A DNA stretch of 64,000 nt from Tichowtungia aerotolerans (GTDB taxonomy: Bacteria; Verrucomicrobiota; Kiritimatiellia; Kiritimatiellales; Tichowtungiaceae): the NCBI RefSeq assembly GCF_009905215.1, contig NZ_CP047593.1, positions 2,174,900 to 2,238,899 of the forward strand. The letters run 5' to 3'. The position numbers and the translations under genes were made by a program. The first letter of the stretch is position 1. Every line of letters begins with the position of its first letter. Below the pieces are notes generated by a model. That model saw only the letters and a list, made by a program, of their open reading frames with translations, ran no database searches and was not told the DNA's origin. Shown in pieces: positions 44,769-53,976 of the stretch.

Positions 44769-45210
44769 GGGGTCGGTCCTCGCATTTAAGTCAAAAGGGT
44801 CAGTCCCGTAATCTAGTAATTTCCCGAGGAACGGAGCGTTTAATCACAGCCTGGCACTGTAGGCTGGGTGTCCGCACCCGGTGTTTTTTAACACCAGTGG
44901 TAAGATTGTCGCACATGGCGCGGGAGGTTTTTAACGCAAAGGTGCGAAGACCTCTGAGCTGCGCAGGGAGAACTGACCAATTTCATCGTTTCTTGGTCCC
45001 TTTGATCCCGAACTGACCCTGTCGCCTTTTGCTTGGAAAAGTCTAACGTATTTCGTTTTAATAACTCCATGAAGTTTGACGTTCCATTTGGGCGGAGCGG
45101 CACCGGCCTGCGTTCCGGGTTGATCGGTATCGTTTCGGTGCTGTTCTCGGGAATGATCGGCTACCATGTGATTGAGGGTTGGCGCTGGCTCGATGGGCTG
45201 TACATGACGG
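44769..45210 (+). repeat. Segmental duplication, copy C (leads into the intact gene)
   Basis: Counterpart of copy A. Here the block runs on without a break into the complete channel gene, so this is the original and A the derived copy. Confidence 0.8.
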
Positions 45211-46064
45211 TCATCACGGTTTCAACCGTGGGCATTATGGAGGTTCATCCGCTCTCCGATGCGGGTCGAATCTTTACCTGTTTGCTTATTCTTTTCGGTG
45301 TCGGCGTGATGGCCTACTGCCTCACGAGGCTGGCCGAATTTATGCTCCACCGCAGCCTCACCAACGTTCTCGGGAGACGCGCCATGAAAAAGAAAATCGA
45401 AACCATGAAAAACCATGCCATCATCTGCGGCTACGGACGCACCGGCAGCCGGGTCGTGGCCGAGCTGCAGGCCGCCGGCCTCGATTTTGTCATCATCGAT
45501 AACAGCGAAGAGGTGATTGCGCGACTCGAAGAACGCGGAATCGCTTGCGTTCATGGTGATGCCACCAAGGAGGAAAGCCTCGCTGCCGCCAATATTGACT
45601 CCGCCGATTCGCTCGTCGCTACGCTAGAGACCGATCCCGACAACCTTTACCTTACGCTTACCGCCAGCGGCCTCCGACCCGGCCTGCGCATCATTGCTCG
45701 CGTCAACGATCCTGAAAGCACCGACAAATTCCGCAAGGCCGGCGCCCGGCGCGTCGTTTCTCCGGTCGCCTCCGGCGCCAATCAGATTGCCCAGCTCATC
45801 ACTCGCCCGGCCATGGTGGATCTCGTCGAGCTCGTCACCCGCAAAAAGAGCATTGCCCTGAAAGTGGTGGAGCACCCGCTCGAAGAAACCAGTGAAATGA
45901 TCGGCAAAACGCTGGCCGAGGCGCGAGTGCGCCAGACGCTCGGCTGCATGGTCATTGCCATCAAGCATCTCGACGGCGATACCGCCTTTGATCCCGGTCC
46001 CAATACGCGGTTGCAGCTCGGCGACATCCTGGTCGGCATCCACCAGCCCGAAAACAGCGCATAA
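45069..46064 (+). CDS. TrkA-domain potassium channel protein
   Basis: A 331-residue two-helix potassium channel with a cytosolic RCK module. The first membrane helix is near residues 14-38, the pore helix and filter are WLDGLYMTVITVSTVGIMEV, and the second helix is RIFTCLLILFGVGVMAYCL. The filter reads TVGIME instead of the usual TVGYGD, so ion selectivity may be altered. The RCK_N domain starts HAIICGYGRTGSRVVAELQ with the GYGRTG nucleotide motif near residue 118, and an RCK_C region (LKVVEHPLEETSEMIGKTLA) ends the protein. The ATG at 45069 is the start of the conserved part; a TTG at 45033 adds 12 residues. A truncated duplicate lies 870 bp upstream. Confidence 0.92.
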   Translation: MKFDVPFGRSGTGLRSGLIGIVSVLFSGMIGYHVIEGWRWLDGLYMTVITVSTVGIMEVHPLSDAGRIFTCLLILFGVGVMAYCLTRLAEFMLHRSLTNVLGRRAMKKKIETMKNHAIICGYGRTGSRVVAELQAAGLDFVIIDNSEEVIARLEERGIACVHGDATKEESLAAANIDSADSLVATLETDPDNLYLTLTASGLRPGLRIIARVNDPESTDKFRKAGARRVVSPVASGANQIAQLITRPAMVDLVELVTRKKSIALKVVEHPLEETSEMIGKTLAEARVRQTLGCMVIAIKHLDGDTAFDPGPNTRLQLGDILVGIHQPENSA

Positions 46065-47068
46065 GAAGCCGATCGTCACGAAGAACGATGTCTTGGATCG
46101 GGCACCGCCGCAGGCAGAGGCTGGCCTGCTGGGTCGACCGCAGGGAGACAGGCTTTGCGAATGCAAAGCAATGAGCGAAGCAGTGGCAAAACCCGGCCGG
46201 CAGAGAGCTGAGCGAACGGCAGGCACACCAAATACACGAAAAGGGAATTGCCCACGAATGACTCAAATCAACACGAATAGTGGTACGAAGCCCGCGAAAG
46301 ATTCGGGCAGGGCGCGTCTCTCCGAGCGCCGACCCGTGCGGGGGAGATTTTATCCGCCAAAAGGCGCATAGAGCGCAAAACCTTAAGCATCATTTTCAGC
46401 CGCGCTTCGGCTTGTTTAACCACTAATCCACACGACCACCGAAGGTAGAGGCTGGCCGCAGTGACGGCAGAGAGCAGAGCGAACGGCAATGAACGCTAAT
46501 CAGCATGACGTGTAGCAGTCGCCCTGTGGGCGACTCATTCGCCTCCGGCGAAAGGCTAAAGATTTTTTCACCACAGAGGAACAGCCGAGGGAAACCGAGG
46601 GCGGGTGGGGCGAGCCCTCTGAACACGCCGCAACGCGGGTCAGATTTTTCAGCCAACGGCTGATCCGCCGAAGAAGGAGGCCTCAGATCTCATGGATATA
46701 CACGGATTGCTAAATAGAGAACCCTGGGGCGAAGGGGGCGGTCCTATGAATTAATGTTTTGGTTTTCCGAACCCGCAGCTTGTCAATGAAAGTGAGACAG
46801 ATTTCTAAGCCACGGCGGGAGAAGGGTCAGCCCGTGATTTGTAGCGCTTTTACTTATTGCTTTGAGGTGCAGGGGAAAGTCTTATGAATTGATGTTCTGG
46901 TTTTCCGAACTTTGAAAAAGCAAGCGGGACGCATGCTCTACTTTTTGTCGCTTTGCTTCTTTCAGCATGGCTGAAAGCACTCTCGGAATACCTCGGGTCC
47001 AGACATTGGAAAAATAAGTCGGACGGGTATGGCTTGTCTGAGAGGTGACGTTCTTTTACTGTGCTCGC
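46065..47068. other. Non-coding debris downstream of the channel gene
   Basis: One kilobase without a supported gene. It contains two related blocks (AGAGGCTGGCC followed by GAGAGC(T/A)GAGCGAACGGCA, at 46117-46223 and 46450-46488), two GTC(C/T)TATGAATT(A/G)ATGTT-TTTTCCGAAC blocks (46741 and 46879), a CACGAATGACTCAAATCAACACGAAT stretch (46252), a GGGTCAGCCCGTGATTTG element (46827) and a double-hairpin repeat (46515-46557). These look like decayed copies of the elements elsewhere in the window. Confidence 0.65.
46515..46557. repeat. Double-hairpin repeat element, copy 2
   Basis: GCAGTCGCCC-TGT-GGGCGAC is followed directly by TTCGCC-TCC-GGCGAA. It matches the design of the 40499 element, with the first hairpin differing by one loop base. 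Confidence 0.6.
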
Positions 47069-47854
47069 ATGAGCACCTCTCCATTATTACCGCACGGTGG
47101 GTATGAGAAATTGCGCGCCTATAAGGTGGCGGAGGTGGTGTATGATGCAACGGTGGTGTTTTGCGACCGGTTCGTTGAGAAAAGTTCCCGGACACATGAT
47201 CAGATGGTTCAGGCGGCGCGCAGCGGCGTGCGTAATATCAGCGAGGGAAGCGGCGCGGCGGCGACGTCGAAAAAGTCGGAGATGCTGCTGACCAATGTGG
47301 CGCGGGCGAGTTTGTCTGACGAGCTGCTGAAGGATTACCGAAGCTTCTTGACTCAGCGCGGGCTGTCGCTTTGGGACAAGGATTCGCCGAAGGCACTGGC
47401 GATGCGGGAGCGGCTGAAGCACGATGTTGTGGAGGGACTGCCTCCTCTGAAAGAGGGTCGGACTCGCCTGACGGGTCTGACTGGTCTGACGGAATTCGTG
47501 GAAACGGCTGAACCGGAAATTGCGGCAAATGCCATGGTTTGTGCAGTGAACCAGGCGGCGTTTTTGTTGCGGCGGCTTGTTGAGCGGCAGAGCCGCGACT
47601 TTGTGGAAAAGGGCGGCTTTACAGAGAGCCTCTATGAGGCGCGCACGAAAGCGCGCGCGGCCACCGGCGATGCGCCGGAGTGTCCGCTGTGCGAGAAAGA
47701 AATGCGCAAGCGCACGGCGGGAAAGGGCGCGAATGCCGGCAAGGAGTTTTGGGGTTGTTCCGCGTATCCGGAGTGTCGGGGGACGCTGGAGGTTGGGGGA
47801 GAGTCGGACAAGTCTGACGGGTCTGACTTGTCCGACAACAACAGCAAGGGATAA
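47069..47854 (+). CDS. Four-helix-bundle protein fused to a topoisomerase-type zinc ribbon
   Basis: A 261-residue protein. The first 170 residues match the four-helix-bundle (S23/IVS-encoded, TIGR02436-like) family: YEKLRAYKVAEVVYDATVVF, RSGVRNISEGSGAAATSKKS and ELLKDYRSFLTQRGL. Near 205 a single zinc ribbon of the C4 topoisomerase type follows (CPLCEKEMRKRTAGKGANAG, then FWGCSAYPECRG), with four cysteines. The C-terminal tail ESDKSDGSDLSDNNSKG and an internal RTRLTGLTGLTEF are encoded by GTCTGAC-type repeats. The ATG at 47069 gives MSTSPLL; the frame extends to 47045. S23-type bundles have no known enzymatic activity; the ribbon suggests nucleic-acid contact. Confidence 0.82.
   Translation: MSTSPLLPHGGYEKLRAYKVAEVVYDATVVFCDRFVEKSSRTHDQMVQAARSGVRNISEGSGAAATSKKSEMLLTNVARASLSDELLKDYRSFLTQRGLSLWDKDSPKALAMRERLKHDVVEGLPPLKEGRTRLTGLTGLTEFVETAEPEIAANAMVCAVNQAAFLLRRLVERQSRDFVEKGGFTESLYEARTKARAATGDAPECPLCEKEMRKRTAGKGANAGKEFWGCSAYPECRGTLEVGGESDKSDGSDLSDNNSKG
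47809..47842. repeat. Hairpin of the GTCTGAC repeat inside a coding end
   Basis: GTCGGACAAGTC and GACTTGTCCGAC form a perfect 12-bp stem around a 10-base TGACGGGTCT loop. It falls inside the C-terminal tail of the preceding gene, where it encodes the SDKSDGSDLSD segment. A related GACGGGTCTGACTGGTCTGAC stretch lies at 47469-47500. Confidence 0.75.
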
Positions 47855-47877
47855 ACGAGCGAGACGCTCGTTCTACT

Positions 47878-51084
<3,207 letters not shown>

Positions 51085-51097
51085 ATCTTTTTTCCTT

Positions 51098-51134
51098 AAC
51101 GCAAAGGCGCAAAGGGCGCCGAGCTTCGCAAAGG
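51098..51134. repeat. CGCAAAG repeat, left side of GxxExxY gene
   Basis: AACGCAAAGGCGCAAAGGGC followed by GCCGAGCTTCGCAAAGG. The same sequence type appears inverted at 51520-51557, so the GxxExxY gene between them is bracketed by imperfect inverted repeats. Confidence 0.6.
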
Positions 51135-51139
51135 TTGGT

Positions 51140-51517
51140 TTATAGGTTGTTTACAATTCGTGTAATTCCGTCTTTTAACAGTGGTTCATGAAAATTGATC
51201 AGCAGACCGAGTTTGAGATTGCTCAGTCGAAGATAGGTCAGGGTTTGGGACTTATCAACGGGATGCACTGTTTCTTTGGCTTTCACTTCTACAATGACTT
51301 TTTTGCCGACAAGCAGGTCTATTCGGAGTTCTGTTTTCAGGACTCTTTCTTTGTAATTGAGGGGGCGGTATTTTTGCCGCTCATATGGAATGTTTCGCAG
51401 TTCCAGTTCGTAACACAAGGCTTCTTCGTAAACGCTTTCTAAAAGTCCGGGGCCAAGCACTCGATGAACCTCGATTGCTGCTCCTATAATTTCTTTTGAA
51501 AGTTCGTTTTCGGTCAT
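51140..51517 (-). CDS. GxxExxY protein (PD-(D/E)XK-like)
   Basis: A 125-residue protein of the GxxExxY family, related to PD-(D/E)XK nucleases. Family landmarks are [20 protein letters not shown] near residue 20 (the GxxExxY motif is GLLESVY) and [20 protein letters not shown] near 65, in which D and E-x-K are the putative nuclease residues. It is usually found in Bacteroidetes and PVC genomes and has no firm function. It is flanked on both sides by CGCAAAG-type repeats in inverted orientation. Confidence 0.88.
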   Translation of the reverse strand: MTENELSKEIIGAAIEVHRVLGPGLLESVYEEALCYELELRNIPYERQKYRPLNYKERVLKTELRIDLLVGKKVIVEVKAKETVHPVDKSQTLTYLRLSNLKLGLLINFHEPLLKDGITRIVNNL

Positions 51518-51519
51518 TT

Positions 51520-51557
51520 CTCTGCGGGACTTTGCGGTCCTTGGCGGCTTTGCGTTT
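51520..51557. repeat. CGCAAAG repeat, right side of GxxExxY gene
   Basis: CTCTGCGGGACTTTGCGG and CCTTGGCGGCTTTGCGTTT, the reverse orientation of the repeat at 51098-51134. It ends a few bases before the start codon side of the gene. Confidence 0.6.
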
Positions 51558-51633
51558 GTATTCTCTCCAAAATTCTAGGGAGAATAGGGGAAGAAGTGCC
51601 GCTTGCCAAACAAATGATGCGACCCAATTTCGG

Positions 51634-52530
51634 TTATTTGGCCGGATCGAGCACCCAGCGCTTGTTGAACCAGAAATATTGTTCCGGATGCGCCTGAATT
51701 TCAGCGTCCAGTACCGAAACCAGCTCCTGCATGATACGGGCACGGTCTTCCTTTTTGCCGGCGGACGGGTCCGGGGCGATCGGCTCGAAAACCCTGCAGT
51801 CATGCTGGGTCCAGCCGCGGCGGGTTAAAACGACCGGAATCACCGGGCATTTGGCCATTTGAGCGAACAGGGCGGTTCCGGCGCCGAGGCTGGCTTTCCC
51901 GTTCAGAAAGTCGACCTGAATATCGGAATCTTTCTGGCGGACGTCGGGCAGGATGGCCAGCACGTTGCCGGCTTTCAGTTTTTTGACGACATTCTGCAGC
52001 ACGCGCGAGTCGTTGAGGACCACTTCCATACCGGTGGCGTTGCGCATTTTATTGAGCAGGCTGTCGGTCAGCGGGTTTTTCTGGCGGCGGGCAATCGAGA
52101 AAATCGGCAGGTCATCGAGTTTGCTGGCAACGCCGGCCAGATCCCAGTTGCCCATATGAGCTGTGGCGACGATCAGCGGGCCGTCTGCGTTGTATTTCCG
52201 GTGCACCTGATCAATGGACTGATAGAGCGGCATTTTCTGGATTTGCTCCGGAGTCAGTTTGTGGAAGCGCGCGGCCTCCACGGCGTTGAAGCAAAGGTTG
52301 CGGAATGATGTCCATGCAGTCTTTTTGCGGTCTTTGGCCGTCAAACGGTCTCCGAAAACCTCTTCGAGGCGGGCGATGGCTTTGTCGCGGCGGTAGCGCA
52401 GGACGGAGAAGAAAAAACGGCCGATCAGCCAGCCGATCGCCAGCGCAGCGCGCAGCGGCAGCAGGTTGGCCAGCCCGAGCAGGGCCCGCAGCAGTACATA
52501 TTCAATGACGTGTTTCGGGCGATGTTTCAT
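51634..52530 (-). CDS. Lipid A acyltransferase, LpxL/HtrB family
   Basis: A 298-residue inner-membrane acyltransferase of the lauroyl/myristoyl transferase family, adding secondary acyl chains to lipid A. The catalytic HX4D/E motif is ATAHMGNWDLAGVA near residue 125, with a membrane-proximal region near 10-45 (YVLLRALLGLANLLPLRAALAI), an arginine-rich R-cluster SVLRYRRDK near 48 and the substrate segment VIPVVLTRRG near 220. The ATG at 52530 (MKHRPKHVIEYVLLR) is preferred to a TTG at 52539. The closest function of these proteins, LpxL or LpxM, cannot be separated here. Confidence 0.86.
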   Translation of the reverse strand: MKHRPKHVIEYVLLRALLGLANLLPLRAALAIGWLIGRFFFSVLRYRRDKAIARLEEVFGDRLTAKDRKKTAWTSFRNLCFNAVEAARFHKLTPEQIQKMPLYQSIDQVHRKYNADGPLIVATAHMGNWDLAGVASKLDDLPIFSIARRQKNPLTDSLLNKMRNATGMEVVLNDSRVLQNVVKKLKAGNVLAILPDVRQKDSDIQVDFLNGKASLGAGTALFAQMAKCPVIPVVLTRRGWTQHDCRVFEPIAPDPSAGKKEDRARIMQELVSVLDAEIQAHPEQYFWFNKRWVLDPAK

Positions 52531-52727
52531 ACGATACAATGCAGTTCTGTTTCCGGTCCGTGATTTTTATTCATTCATTCGTCCGGCCCTTTGTTTTTTC
52601 AGGGTTTGGGTGGAACGAATTGACCACTGTTAATAAAAACAGCGGTGAAAGTCACCCCATTTACGCAACTACAGTGATTTCAGGCTCCGGTTTCCGGTTC
52701 CAGTGCGATTTGGTGCCGGCGCCGGGG

Positions 52728-53450
52728 TTATGCGCCGCGAACAATGACTTCATCGACGAAGGGGGCCATGAGTTTTTCGAGTTCGTGCAGGCGCTGGGGC
52801 GTGGTGCGCGCAAGTGATCGGAATTCTTCGCCGGGCAGGGCATCCTGCGGGACGAAGGCCTGCAGGCAATAACGTTTGGCGCCTTTAATGAGTTCTCCGG
52901 CCTCAAGCATCTGTTCATCGGTGTGGAACGGAGTGATAACAGTGGTGCGGAATTCGTAGTCCACGCCGCTGTTCATGATGAGCTGGATAGACTCTTTGAT
53001 TTTTTCAATGTTTGGAAATCCCGCCAGCTTCTCGTAGCCGGACGGACCGGCTTTGATGTCCATGGCGACCAGATCGACCTTCGGCAGGCATTCGCGAAGA
53101 ATCTCCGGGCGTGATCCGTTGGAGTCGAGTTTGATTTTGAAGCCGCGCCGGCGGAAAAAGTCAATCAGGTCGAGCAGTCCGGGTTCGAGAGTCGGCTCTC
53201 CGCCAGTGATGCAGACGGCATCCACCCACTCATCTTTGAACTGTCGACAGACTTCATCGAGTCGTTCCCACGACAGGGTTTTCTGCTTTTTACCCATCAG
53301 AACGGCGTTGTGACAGAACCCGCAGGTAAAATTGCATCCGCTGGTGAAAAACACTCCGCACATATGACCGGGAAAATCGATCATAGAGGGCTTTTCTAAA
53401 AATGCATAAACAGGCGACGCAGAGTCGGCTGGCTTTTGATCGGTGTGCAT
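52728..53450 (-). CDS. nrdG: Anaerobic ribonucleoside-triphosphate reductase activating protein
   Basis: A radical-SAM activase that generates the glycyl radical of NrdD. The 240-residue protein has the CxxxCxxC cluster ligands in SGCNFTCGFCHNAVLM near residue 38, the ITGGEPTL motif near 80 and a downstream LVAMDIKAGP segment near 130. It belongs to the NrdG2/PflA-like branch. The start has AAAGGA eight bases upstream. It is the third gene of nrdD-glutaredoxin-nrdG, with a hairpin-rich spacer before it. Confidence 0.93.
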   Translation of the reverse strand: MHTDQKPADSASPVYAFLEKPSMIDFPGHMCGVFFTSGCNFTCGFCHNAVLMGKKQKTLSWERLDEVCRQFKDEWVDAVCITGGEPTLEPGLLDLIDFFRRRGFKIKLDSNGSRPEILRECLPKVDLVAMDIKAGPSGYEKLAGFPNIEKIKESIQLIMNSGVDYEFRTTVITPFHTDEQMLEAGELIKGAKRYCLQAFVPQDALPGEEFRSLARTTPQRLHELEKLMAPFVDEVIVRGA

Positions 53451-53492
53451 CAGAATCCTTTATCAATTACTTTCGCCGTGCAGACGAAAAAT

Positions 53493-53550
53493 GCGCAAAC
53501 GGGCGGCCGGCCTTGCGGCCGGGCCGCCCGTTGCGCGGAGCTGTCGCTCC
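53493..53550. repeat. GC-rich double hairpin between glutaredoxin-like gene and nrdG
   Basis: GCGCAAACGGGCGGCCGGCC and GGCCGGGCCGCCCGTTGCGC form a stem of about 19 pairs with one bulge, followed by a second small hairpin GGAGC-TGTC-GCTCC and then AGGGGGG. The double-hairpin design and the G-run resemble the 40499 element. It lies between two genes of the nrd operon, so it may separate their expression or be an inserted repeat. Confidence 0.65.
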
Positions 53551-53557
53551 AGGGGGG

Positions 53558-53953
53558 TCACGACCGGGCTTCGTTGAGCACAGTCGTGATCATCTTGGGG
53601 GAGATGATTCCTTTACCCGCCGGCGTGTAGTCTGTCTGCAGGCCGACGTATTGGTAGAGTCTTGATTTTCCGCAGATTTCATCCATGGGTTTCGGGTCGC
53701 GGGTCGGAACCGGATCGTAGCGGCCGGTATGCTCTTCGCGGCGGGTGACGAGCATTGCCGGAATGCGCTGGGGATTGATGCACTCTGCGGAGGCAAAGGC
53801 CACAAGACCTTCGACGGTTTCAACATCACAATATTCTTTTTCGAAATCCGACCATTCTTCCTGGGTCAGAAGCTTGTCCAGGCGCTGGTTGAGCGTTTTG
53901 CATTTGGCGCAGCCGGGTTTTCCGAAGACTTTAATTTTATAAGGTTTGGTCAT
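53558..53953 (-). CDS. Glutaredoxin-like protein in the nrd operon
   Basis: A 131-residue thioredoxin-fold protein. It begins KIKVFGKPGCAKCKTLNQRL with a CAKC redox pair near residue 16, and the cis-Pro loop is RIPAML near 64. The C-terminal half (RREEHTGRYDPVPTRDP, then KSRLYQYVGLQTDY) is longer than NrdH. Its position between nrdD and nrdG suggests it supplies reducing equivalents to the ribonucleotide reductase, although class III enzymes usually use formate, so another role is possible. Confidence 0.75.
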   Translation of the reverse strand: MTKPYKIKVFGKPGCAKCKTLNQRLDKLLTQEEWSDFEKEYCDVETVEGLVAFASAECINPQRIPAMLVTRREEHTGRYDPVPTRDPKPMDEICGKSRLYQYVGLQTDYTPAGKGIISPKMITTVLNEARS

Positions 53954-53976
53954 GGAGGGGTTCCTTAAAATTCAGT

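Larger units (their letters stand above)
43877..45068. other. Repeat-built region with segmental duplication
   Basis: About 1.2 kb with no intact gene. It is made of REP-like GGGGTC(A/G)G(T/C)C elements, three copies of a GGTCAGTCCC...AAGATTGTCGCACA unit (43928, 44645 and 44796 onward), five copies of the TTTTCCAATG palindrome (44377, 44431, 44483, 44597, and a half copy at 44630), and a truncated duplicate of the channel gene. The two AAAGGGGTCAGCC(G/A)ATGAATCTTAGAAT blocks (44342 and 44563) are near-identical. Confidence 0.75.

Noticed and set aside
44061..45167. Minus-strand frames of 71-78 codons in the duplicated block
   Set aside because: They occur twice only because the block is duplicated; they have no start signal and no known product.
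43877..47068. CRISPR array in the repeat-rich region
   Set aside because: Repeats are not regularly spaced, their lengths vary from 15 to 440 bp, and there are no cas genes.
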